Shown: piece after piece, positions 21,270 through 31,289 of the stretch | Layout of the letters: the number at the start of each line of letters is the position of its first letter | Numbering within the stretch: position 1 is the stretch's first letter | Source of the DNA: Aegilops tauschii subsp. strangulata | Taxonomy: Eukaryota > Streptophyta > Magnoliopsida > Poales > Poaceae | NCBI RefSeq assembly: GCF_002575655.3 | Contig: NC_053037.3 | Span: 443,579,793 to 443,643,792, forward strand | Length of the DNA stretch: 64,000 nucleotides | Reading direction: 5' to 3' | The notes under the pieces: generated by a model | The model's database searches: none | What the model saw: the letters and a program-made list of their open reading frames with translations, nothing else | Told to the model about the DNA's origin: nothing | Made by a program: the position numbers and the translations under genes

Positions 21270-22578
21270 GGCTCATCTGGGGTCTTACATAATCTAACTA
21301 TGTTTTGTTTTTATTATGCATGTCAGTGATTGTACACAATTGTACTGAACAAGTGAAGAAAAAAAGAAGACCGTTGCGTGGGAATATAATGTCATGCAGA
21401 CGCCGCTCCATGGTGGGCGAAGTGGGGGTCCCCCCCATTCCAGATTGTATTCCAGAGGAAGATAACTGTTTAGAGGGGGATTCAGAGGGAGCCGACCACT
21501 CCTATTTACCCCCTGAGGTGTTTGCTCTAACCTGGCATGCTGATGTTGGTCATATAATGCATATGGCGCCTCGCATTGCTTACTTTATACATCTTGTATG
21601 TCATTAGCTTAGTTTAGATTTGCTTTGTGTGAATGCCACCTATTTGGTTTCTACTTCATACTCCCGCCGTTCCTAAATATTTATCTTTTTAGAGATTTCA
21701 ATAAGTGACTACATACGGAGCAAAATGAGCGAATCTACACTCTAAAATATGTCTATATACATCCGTATGTGGCAGTCCATTGGAAATCTCTAAAAGACAA
21801 ATATTTAGGAACAGAGGGAGTATATGTGAATTGTGCAACGCCATCTTCTTTAGCCAGGCATCATATACATGAATCATGCAATGCCATCCTGTTTAGCCAG
21901 TCATCATATATGTGAATTGTATCGTGCCATACAATTTTTTCATAATGTATTCCATTTGTCAATCATGGGAAAATCTAGAGTGAAAACAAGGTCTTCTAAG
22001 CAGTCAGTGCTACCTGTCGATGCAGATTTCTTGCTGGTTACAGATAGCTCCTCAGAGGAGGATTCAGAGTCAGATGACTAGTCATATCCCCCCCCAAGGT
22101 GTATGCTCTAACTTGGCAGAGTTATATTGCTCATATCATGCATATGGTGTCTTGCATTGACATGTCATCTACTTAGATTAGACATGCTTTGTGTGAATGC
22201 TTCATGTTTGCTTTCTATATTAGATATGTGAATTATGCACCGCCATCCTGTGTAGCCAGTTATCATATATATGAATTATGCACCGCCATCCTGTGTAGCC
22301 AGGCATCATATATGTGAATTATCTCATGCCAATTGTTTTTATTACGTATTCCATTTGTTGACAATCTGTGTATATTGAACTATTCTTCATGTTTATTAGC
22401 CATTTGAGTCAGTTATGGAAAAATATGGAGTGAAAACAAGGTGTTCAGAGGAGGCAATGGTACCAATTAAAGCATATATCTCGATGGTTACAGGTAGCTC
22501 CTCAGAGGAGGATTCAGAGACAGATGGTGAGTCCTATATCCCACCTGAGGTGTATGCTCTAACTTGTAGTGTTTATAT
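21270..22578 (+). pseudogene. Duplicated En/Spm-like gene, copy 1, coding exons (truncated)
   Basis: Three exon-like blocks match the second copy. Exon A lies at 21327-21517 between a tgtcag acceptor and a gag|gtg donor and encodes RRPLRGNIMSCRRRSMVG and DHSYLPPE (second copy 47380-47576). The 21.96-22.09 kb block is a damaged version of the 150-bp acidic exon; it lost its splice acceptor in a deletion and has an in-frame TAG at 22079-22081. A second, intact-looking 150-bp acidic exon lies at 22400-22549 (SSSEEDSETDGESY, ending PPE|gtg). A MITE sits in the intron at 21661. The copy stops at about 22578, so the Pro-rich, En/Spm-domain and coiled-coil exons are missing. Function unknown; certainly broken. 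Confidence 0.72.
21661..21820. mobile_element. Stowaway-type MITE (Athos-like)
   Basis: A 160-bp element with ends CTCCCGCCGTTCCTAAATA and the complement of ttaggaacagagggag, flanked by TA on both sides. The second gene copy near 47712 has the uninterrupted site (tatatcatatatggg), which confirms the insertion. Confidence 0.9.
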
Positions 22579-22581
22579 TTC

Positions 22582-23175
22582 TGTAACACCCATGATTTTT
22601 CCCTTTTATTTTTGTGATGATTTTCTTGGATTTCTTGATTTGATTTGCTTTTCTGTGGCTATGTGGTTCTGAAACTTGGGAAGATCATGTCTTCCTAGGT
22701 TTTATAGTGGCTTGCCATCCTCATCATCATCCCAAGATCATGTCGTTTTCATCCTTGACCTAATCCAATATTATTTTTATTAGGAATATTCCTTTTTCTA
22801 TTAAAGGAATAATCCTTTTTTCCCTAGTTTGTGAAGCAACCTATATTTTTGTCAATCCCAAAATTCCCAAATAATTCTCATAATTTTTTTGGGTCATATC
22901 TTCCTCCAATATATCAAAATCCTTTCTTGGCATCATCGAAGATAATTCACAAATATTTCTTTTCTCATTCTGCCCTAAGTGGTTTTTTCACAAGGAAGTG
23001 GCATTTATCTTTGCTTGATTGACCCAAAACTTTTTGGACGTCTTTTCCTGTCCATATAATTGCCCCATGCCAAAATTCAACTCAATTTGCCTAGTAAATA
23101 TTCCTGAGCAATTTTTTCAAAGTTCCTGTCTGAGGGAAGCCTCTGTGAAGGAAGTACAAGCTAGGCATATCCAAA
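22582..23175 (+). mobile_element. LTR-like fragment, unclassified
   Basis: The gene copy breaks off at a point where TGTAACACCC begins, typical of an LTR start. The following 590 bp are AT-rich with gattttcttggatttcttg and cataattttttggg motifs, and no ORF of note. It ends where a CACTA terminus begins. I read it as the left part of an LTR; the partner LTR is not in the window. Confidence 0.5.
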
Positions 23176-24610
23176 CACTAAAAAAAAAAGACACATTCTT
23201 GACATTTAGGGCCGAACAATTTTTTTTCTGTCATACTTATGACACTTCTATGACGATAATTGTGACAAAACCCGGTATCATCATAGATGTGGTGGGGTCC
23301 TACTGCTATGATAAAAAATCATGACAGAAAATGGGCTTTTCGTCCTGGGCAGACCGGAGACGCAGCTCCATGACATTCTTTGGGTCGTCCATGACGGAGA
23401 AAACCGTGGTAGAAGCGAGGGTGAGGAAAATATCGAGGGAGTTCCCGGTTACGGTGGGTGTTCGGGGGCCGAGCAATGTGTGTTTCTCTCGTACGTACGC
23501 GCGTGTGTGCGAGGCGTTGCACTCTAACTGAACCCGAGCGAGGCGTTGGGCTCTAACTGAACCCGAGCAATTGCACTACAGGCTACGCGTTACTGAACCC
23601 GAACGATCGATCGATCGCTTGCTGTTAACTGAACCCGAGTGATTCCTTGGCTACTGCTGCTAACTGAAGTCGATCGAATACTGCTACCTCCTTCCCTTGA
23701 TGAATAGTGAGCGTTGTTGGGGGTTTGGATGAACAGTTCCCGGTGGGGATTGGATGAACAGGACCTCGTGGTAGTAGAGGCCGTTGCCGCTGGATGAACA
23801 TTACCCCGATTGATCGAGCCGGTGGATGAACAGGACCACGTGGAGGGCTGGTTGAGCAGTAGCCAGTGGAGGGCTGGTTGAACAGTAGCCGGTGGAGGGC
23901 TGGATGAACAGTAGCCCGTGGAGGGGTGGTTGAACAGGACCCTCGTGGAGAGGGCTGGTTGAATAGTAGCCGGTGGAGGAGCGCGCGGTGGAGGTTGGAT
24001 GAACAGGAGCCCGTGGATGAACAGTCGCAGGTGGAGGCTGGAGGAGGTCGATGGTGGATGAACAGTAGCCCGTGGAGGCTGGAGGAGGTCGACGATGGAG
24101 ATGAACAGTATCCCATGGAGTCCCGTTTTGCGTACGCCACACCCCTCCCTATGAACATGACCCCCGTTTCGACCGTAGCGGTCCAACACAAGTCCGTCTC
24201 CTCCGTTTTGCGGTACGCCACACCCCTCCCGATCAAGAGGACCCCGTTTCGACTATAGGAGGTCCGTTTCCTCCGTTTTGCGGTACACCAGACCCCTCCT
24301 GGTGAACAGGATCCCGTTTCCACCGTGGCCGGTCGAACACAAGGCCGTTTCCTCCGTTCTGCGATACGGCAGGCCTCGTTTCCATCGCCTGTTCCGTCCA
24401 AGCCGGTTGGCTTCCGATGAAAAGCACGCGTTCCGTTGCCTCCCGATGAACACGACGCGTTCCGTTGCCTCCCCATGAACACGACGACGACGCAGTTTCT
24501 CCGTTCCGACCCAGCCACAGCCATGTATATGAGCCCTGGCCGTACGTATGCGCGAGTAGGCGTTCGAGACCCCGCCCGTATGTACGCACGTGGCCGTATT
24601 TACTTTCTTG
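23176..24610 (+). mobile_element. CACTA left-end fragment, second copy of the family
   Basis: It begins cactaaaaaaaaaa at 23176 and then follows the same course as the CACTA at 26059: the caaaacccggtatcatcatag block, aactgaacccgag repeats, ggatgaacagtagcccgtgg repeats, and three cggtacgccacacccctcc-type units. At 24610 it is cut by an antisense BARE1/Angela-type LTR. The right half is lost. Several frames look open because the repeats are GC-rich; they are not genes. Confidence 0.85.
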
Positions 24611-25865
24611 TGTTGGGGAACGTAGCAGAAATTTAAAATTTTCTACGTATCACCAAGATCAATCTATGGAGTCATCTAGCAACGAGAGAGAGGGGAGTGC
24701 ATCTACATACCCTTGTAGATCGCGCGCGGAAGCGTTCAAGAGAACGGGGTTGATGGAGTCGTACTCGTCGTGATCCAAATCACCGATGATCCTAGCGCCG
24801 AACGGACGGCACCTCCGCGTTCAACACACGTACGGAGCGGGGAAGTCTCCTCCTTCTTGATCCCGCAAGGGGGAGGAGAAGTTGATGGAGATCCAGCAGC
24901 ACGACAGCGTGGTGGTGGAAATAGCGGGATCCCGACAGGGCTTTGCCAAGCGCAAGCGGGGAGGAAGAGGTGTCACGGGAGGGAGGGAGGCGCCAAGGCT
25001 TGGGGTGCTGCTCCCATGCGCCTCCCCACTATATATAGGGGTGGAGGGGGCTGGTTTCTTGCCCTCCAAGTCCATTGGGGCGTTGGCAAAGGTGGGGGAA
25101 CAAAAACCCCATCATTTCCCTTCCCCACCGATTGTTATCCCCCCTTTTAAGGGATCTTGATCTTATCCCTTCGGGATATGATCTTATTCCTTCTAAGGTG
25201 GGATCTTGGTGCGCCTTGACCAATGGTGTGGGGCCTTGCCCCCACTACACACGTTCATGTGGGTCCCCCCATGCAGGTGGGCCCCACTTCGGAACCTTCT
25301 AGAACCTTCCCGGTACAATACCGAAAAATCCCGAACATTTTCCGGTGGCCAAAATAGGACTTCCCATATATAAATCTTTACCTCCGGACCATTTCGGAAC
25401 TCCTCGTGACGTCCGGGATCTCATCCGGGACTCCATACAACTTTCGGTTAACCGCATACTAATATCTCTACAACTCTAGCGTCACCGAACCTCAAGTGTG
25501 TAGACCCTACGGGTTCGGGAGACATGCAGACATGACCGAGACGACTCTCCGGTCAATAACCAACAGCGGGATCTGGATACCCATGTTGGCTCCCACATGT
25601 TCCACGATGATCTCATCGGATGAACCACGATGTCGAGGATTCAATCAATCCCGTATACAATTCCCTTTGTCAATCGGTACGTTACTTGCCCGAGATTCGA
25701 TCGTCGGTATCCCAATACCTTGTTCAATCTCGTTACCGGCAAGTCACTTTACTTGTACCGTAACGCATGATCCCGTGGCTAACTCCTTAGTCACATTGAG
25801 CTCATTATGATGATGCATTACCGAGTGGTCCCAGAGATACCTCTCCATCATACGGAGTTACAAAA
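24611..25865 (-). mobile_element. Truncated antisense copia LTR (BARE1/WIS/Angela type)
   Basis: It begins tgttggggaacgtagcag at 24611, the complement of the usual 3' end of BARE1/Angela LTRs. It runs 1.25 kb through landmarks I recall from that LTR (aacggacggcacctccgcg, gaaccacgatgtcgagg, cggtacgttacttgcccg) and breaks off at about 25865 inside the U3 region. The box atatatagg near 25031-25039 is the complement of its TATA box. Roughly the first third of the LTR is missing. No internal region is present, so it is a partial solo LTR. Confidence 0.88.
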
Positions 25866-26058
25866 TCATTAAATAAAGGATGCTTAGCACCAACCAGTTA
25901 AGCACCTGTACATGTAAGCATTGGGAGCTTTAGTTGCTAAAGTTTTTAATGTGTTTACCACCCCATGTAAGCACCGATGCATTGGAAGTAGCCTCATCCT
26001 GTCCAACAAGATGAAACAGTGGCCAAGGCACCCAATGCCAATAATGTAGGAGTACTAG
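25866..26058. other. Unassigned 190 bp between LTR fragment and CACTA
   Basis: No ORF or element ends are recognised. It contains a gttaagcacc/cccatgtaagcacc similarity and ends in tactag, of which tag (26056-26058) is the CACTA target duplication. Confidence 0.6.
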
Positions 26059-26085
26059 CACTACAAAAAAAAGACACATCCGTGA
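26059..26085 (+). repeat. Left terminal inverted repeat of the CACTA element
   Basis: CACTACAAAAAAAA followed by gacacatccgtga. It is matched in inverse orientation at 52110-52136 with a few differences. Confidence 0.85.
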
Positions 26086-26389
26086 CATTTTGGGCTGAAC
26101 GAATTTTTTTCCTATCATACTTATGACACTTCTATGACAATAATTGTGACAAAACCCGGTATCATCATAGATGTGGTGGGCTCCTACTTCTATGACAAAA
26201 AATCATGACAGAAAATGGGCTTGTCGTCCTGGGCGGGCCGGAGACGCAGCTGCATGACATTCTTTGGGTCGTCCATGACGGAAAAAACTATGGTAGAAGC
26301 GAGGACGAGGAAAATATCAGGGTGTTCCCGGTTACGGTGGGTGGTCTGGGCCGAGCGATGCGCGTTTCTCTTGTACACGCACGCGCGTG

Positions 26390-27290
26390 GGTGCGAGGCG
26401 TTGGGCTCTAACTGAACCCGAGCGAGGCGTTGGGATCTAACTGAACCCGAGCGATTGCACTGCAGGCTACGCGTTACTGAACCCGAGCGATCGATCGATG
26501 GCTGTTAACTGAACCCGATCGAGCGATTCCTTCGCTACTGCTGCTAACTGAAGCCGATCGATGCTGCCTCTGGATGAACAGTGAGCGTTGCTGGGGGGTT
26601 TGGATGAACAGTTCCTGATGGGGGTGGATGAACAGGACCCCGTGGTGTTGCCTCTGGATGAACAGGACCCCGATCGATCGAGCCGGTTGGGGCTGGATGA
26701 ACAGGACCCCGTGGAGGGCAGGATGAACAGGACCACCCCGTGGAGGGCAGGATGAACACTAGACGGTGGAGGGCTGGATGAACAGTAGCCCATGGACGGG
26801 TGGTTGAACAGGAGCCCGTGGAGAGGGCTGGTTGAACAGTACCCGGTGGAGTAGCGTGCGGTGGAGGCTGGATGAACAGGAGCCCCATGGATGAACAGTC
26901 GCAGGTGGAGGTTGGAGGAGGTCGGCGGTGGATGAACAGTAGCCCGTGGAGGCTGGAGGGGGTCGACGGTGGAGTGGAACAGTATCCCGTGGAGTCCCGT
27001 TTTGCGGTACGCCACACCCATCCCGATGAACAGGACCCCCGTTTCGACCATAGTGCTCCAACACAAGTCTGTTTCCTCCGTTTTGCGGTACGCCACACCC
27101 CTCCCGAGCAACAGGACCCCCGTTTCGACCGTAGGAGGTCCGTTTCCTCCGTTTTGCGGTACGCCAGACCCCTCCCGATGAACGTGGCCGGTCGAACACA
27201 AGGCTGTTTCCTCCGTTCTGTGGTACGCCAGGCCTCGTGTCCATCGACTGTTCCGTCCAAGCCCTCCCGATGAACACGACGACGCATTCC
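26390..27290 (+). repeat. Left subterminal repeat arrays of the CACTA element
   Basis: There are three successive arrays. First, several copies of taactgaacccgagcga (26408-26560). Second, about fifteen degenerate copies of ggatgaacaggaccccgtgg (26573-26975). Third, three roughly 75-bp units around cggtacgccacacccctcc then caggacccccgtttcgacc (27000-27180). The same arrays occur at 23.5-24.3 kb and, inverted, at 11.9-12.3 kb. Such arrays are usual transposase-binding territory in CACTA elements (family knowledge). Long frames seen here on both strands are artefacts of the repeats. Confidence 0.8.
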
Positions 27291-27740
27291 ATTCCGACCT
27301 AGCCGGTTGGCTCCCCATGAACATGATGACGACGCTGTTTCTCCATTCCGACCCAGCCATGTACACGAGCCCTGGCCGTACGTATGCGCGAGTAGGCGTC
27401 TGAGACCCTGCCCGTATGTACGTACGTGGCCGTATTTTCTTTCTTGCACACTGGCCGTTGTGCGTACGTGTACATGCTACGTGCGCGCCTCTACTACGAC
27501 ACGTGCACGCCTCTACATCGACCAGTACGTACGTACACGTTCGCGACCAGAATGACAACGCTACGTACGCTTCGACCAGGTGGGTCCCGACTGTCAGGCA
27601 CTTCCTTGCCTGCGAAGATGTAGCTGGTGGGTCCCAGCAGTCCGGGGGGCGAATGTTTTTTTTGCCCGGACGCACTTCCTTGCGTGTGAAGATGTAGCTG
27701 GTGGGTCCCCGCAGTCAGGGGAAATGTTTTTTTCGAAAAA
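27291..27740 (+). other. CACTA left arm, GC-rich noncoding
   Basis: It contains repeated acgtacgtac-type blocks near 27410-27550 and two or three ggtgggtcccgactgtcagg-like motifs from 27580. No gene is supported. Confidence 0.55.
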
Positions 27741-29270
27741 TACGGTGGCTCGTCCGGTGGGTCCCCGCTGTCAGGTGGAGGAATAATTATTTTGCGCGTA
27801 AGAAGGAGGCACTTCCTTGCTGCGGCCATGGACCCAGCTGTCAGCCTCTCCACGTACAGTCCACGTCCGATGGAAGCCGTTCCTTGACCACGTTGACCAC
27901 GCCGCGCCGAGAGCACCAGGGCGGTGGACGACGGCGAGGCCTAGGAAGGGAGCGACGCAGAGCCGGGGAAGACGCGGCAGTGGAAGCCCGCGCGGAGAGG
28001 GGTACGAGGGTTCACTGGTCCGGCTGCGGTGTGAGGCTGCCGTCGCCGCAGGGCCTGGCCAGCGGTGGGAATAGTAGGGGCGGTGAGGCCTCCGCGGCAA
28101 CATAGCTGACCATGGGAGGCAGGAGCATGCGGCACGACCGGCGCTGCTTTGGGCGGCTGGAGCAACAAGACCAGAGGTTGATGAAGCACCACGGCCGTTG
28201 GATGGACATCGTACGGTCACTGGAGCTAGAATCGTTCATATTGACTAAGTTTACAAAGCACTCCGTCCCCGTCAACTTAGTAGGCCCACAAGTAAGCCTC
28301 CCACCAAGGTGGGTCCCAACTAGCAGGGGGAGTATTCATTTTTTTGTGCGTAACAAGGAGGCACTTCCGGTGGGTCTGAGCTGACAGCGGGGGGGAACGT
28401 TTTTTCACGCAATACGGTGGCCCGTCCGGTGGGTCCCAGCAGTCAGGGGGCAAACTTTTTTCGCGAAATACGCTGGCCCGTCCGGTGGGTCCCTTCTGTC
28501 AGGTGGAGGAATCATTATTTTCCGCGTAATAAGGAGGCACTTCCTTGCTGCCGTCGTGGACCCAACTGTCAGCCTCTCCACGTACAGTCCACGTCTGATG
28601 GAAGCCGTTCCTTGACCACGTTGACCATGCCGCGCCGAGAGCACCAGGGCGGTGGACGACGGCGAGGCCTAGGAAGGGGACGACGCGGAGCCGGGGAAGA
28701 CGCGACAGTGGAAGCCCGCACGGAGAGGAGTACGAGGGTTCCCTGGTTCGGCTACGGTGTGAGGCTGCCATCACCGTGGAATAACAGGGGGTGTGGGTGA
28801 GTGGAGGGATGGCCTGCCAGTGGTGGGGGTAGTAGGGGGTGGTGAGGCCTCCACGGCATCACAGCCGGCCACAGGAGGCAGGAGCACGCGACACGACCGG
28901 CGCTGCTTTGGGCGGCTGGAGCAAGAAGACCAGAGCTTGAAGAAGCACTACGGCCGTTGGATGGACATCGTGCGGTCACTGCAGCTAGAATCGTTCATAT
29001 TGACTAAGTTGACAAAGCCCTTGGTACGCGTCAACTTAGTAGGCCCATAGGTCAGCTTCCAAATCGGTGCACCCCAGATGTCAGGGGGAGGAATCATTTT
29101 TTGGGCGGGTGAAGCTAGAATATCCGAGATTGAAGAAGAAGCACGACATCTATTGGATGGACATCCAACGACCACTGCTGCTAGAACCGTGTGTTGACTA
29201 TAATAAGTTGACAAAGCCTTGCATACGCGTCAACTTCTTTTTTTTAGGGGACGCGTCAACTTAGTAGGCC
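27741..29270 (+). repeat. Tandem duplication of about 728 bp in the CACTA left arm
   Basis: The block starting gtcaggtggaggaataatta near 27770 recurs near 28497 as gtcaggtggaggaatcatta. The two run in parallel for over 500 bp (accacgttgacca, gtggaagcccg, gcgctgctttgggcggctgg, catattgactaagtt). A third, partial unit starts near 29090 (gaggaatcattttttgg, gaagaagcacgacatc, gttgacaaagcc). Frames within it differ between units, so it is treated as noncoding. Confidence 0.82.
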
Positions 29271-30383
29271 CACAAGTGTGTGGGAGAGAACTTATAGCTC
29301 ATTTGCGATTTGTAAGAATGTACAGCCCATTTTTGAATTCTAATGGAATTTACTACAGCCCATTTACAGTTTGTTAAAAGTACAGCCCATTTTCTAGCTA
29401 GGACAATGATTAATAATTTCAACCAACCGCTCAAGACAGAATTCAATAAAATTTCCCACATTTTGATGGGATCCGAAATATTTTTATCCCAAAATTTCTA
29501 GTCAGATTAAATATAAATTTGTATTACGTAAAAATCTAACGAAACATTGCGCGCGCAACAATTAAAAATTTAGATTTTCAAAATCCATAAATAATATTTT
29601 ATAAACGAATTCCGTGCTTGGTGCATTTTTTTATAGTTACTGCCCAGTTTTGATAATTACATCCCATTTATTATTTTTTAAAGCCCATTTTCCTGTTAAG
29701 CCTAATGCATCCCTCCTAGGAAAGATTTGCAGCCCAGCGGGGCGGAGAATAACAAGTTGACCTTGCCTGTGTATTCCTCAAAAAAACGTATAACTGGTCT
29801 AGCCATTTTCATCTTGAAAACAATTAATATCTAGGCTGGATATTTGTCCTGGGCTAGACGGGCCACAGCCCGCCCAGTTAATACCCTGCTCTCCTCTGAA
29901 CAGCAACGAAAACATCGCCAAGAAAAACTCTGCAGTGCTCATGTCACCAGCGTCTACTAATACTCTGTAAACGTTGTGGTTGACCATGTGCAATTCTCTC
30001 GTTTATTTTGACCTTGTGCAATTCTCTCGTTTATTGACTACATAGGTTGACAATGGTGTGGGACCGTGATGTCAGGAAACCAGGAGGAAGCAAAAAAATT
30101 ATAGTTGTACATAATAAGGAGGCACTTGCGTACGTACGGCTATGGCCCTAGTGGGTCCCTACTGTCAACCAGTCAAAATAAAGTCATCTCCTGAATCCTC
30201 ATGTTCATTGACCATGTTAACAATGCTCGGCGCCACGGCGAGCGCAACAACTTGAAGGACGACGGAGAGGGCCTCGCGGGCCCTACGGATGGTCTGATAC
30301 AGCGCCCACTGCTCATTCAGGAAGCCAGGATCATCGGACACCGATGAGCACCTTCGAGAGACTGAGACGGCATGAAACGGTAA
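29271..30383. repeat. Degenerate cagcccattt repeats and unassigned sequence
   Basis: Near 29300-29740 the motif tacagcccattt or a variant recurs about every 40-60 bp, with six or more copies. From 29750 to 30383 I see no gene. One 32-bp segment at 29940-29971 (catgtcaccagcgtctacta) recurs at 31665-31696. Confidence 0.6.
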
Positions 30384-30664
30384 GGCCGCGCTTGGGAGCT
30401 CTGGTTTATTTCACAACTGTATTAAGATACAAGTGTAATTTACTCGTCATCGGAAACAACGCGTAAAATACAGGCGTAATGAAACCGAGGGCCTGAGGTC
30501 TGTAAGTAAAACCGGCGGGTTACGCGTGTAATTTGAGAGACCGGTGTATATTTTACTAGTCGAAATCGACCAACCAAGCGCTTCGCCCGAGGCCATCTGC
30601 TTTTATTTACAAGCGTCAGTTTTACAAGAGGTTTTGGTTGGAAAACGACGATCCAATCACGGCC
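30384..30664. mobile_element. Tourist/PIF-Harbinger-type MITE
   Basis: A 281-bp element with ends GGCCGCGCTTGG and the complement of ccaatcacggcc, flanked by TAA on both sides (30381-30383 and 30665-30667). A 3-bp TAA duplication and GGCC ends are typical of this superfamily. Confidence 0.72.
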
Positions 30665-30667
30665 TAA

Positions 30668-31289
30668 GATGATGATTTGGTCGAAAGATCATATGGTTTC
30701 ACGTCTAACCTAGCCGACTTGTCGTATAGGGTATGAATGAAACATAAGACGATGAACTTCTTAAGAACGGAAACAACAGAAGAGGATGATCTTCCTAACA
30801 AGGAAATCACTGCCAATAGATCGACATGCAAAACAATACGAAGCATTATTCTCAGGAGACACGGTGAACAGCTCGTGATGCCGCATGCCACAACATTCCA
30901 AGCTCAACTTTGCAATCAAACACAAGGCCTGGCATTACATAGACAATATTCAGAACAAACTCTTAAAATATCTTACATAAGTCAACATTCATGTGACTAT
31001 GCATCTCAGCAGAGTAAATATTTACTTCTGAACTGAAGAGAGGAATAGGAAAAAATGATCGACGTTGCTCACAGCAAAGGGCGTCCCACTCAAAAATATC
31101 AAATGCATGTCTTCTGGCTAACATCAATCAACAAAAATTGACAAGGTTTTCCAATTCCAATATATTAAACTAATGTCAACTTTGACAAGCTTTTCCCATT
31201 CAAAATATGTAATGCCTATGATTGTGGAACGGGAAGGGTTTGTCATCAGTTTGTCATCTGATACTCCGGTGGCTCAAGGTGACGACGAA
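30668..31289. other. Unassigned sequence left of exon-module unit 1
   Basis: AT-rich sequence with no convincing exon. A 99-codon plus frame near 30737 has no recognisable motif. It may be the 3' flank of the minus-strand unit that starts near 34.18 kb. Confidence 0.45.

Noticed and set aside
26467..27675. 402-codon minus-strand frame over the CACTA left arm
   Set aside because: It is made of subterminal repeats in three frames at once; the same occurs at 23.6-24.5 kb with different breaks.
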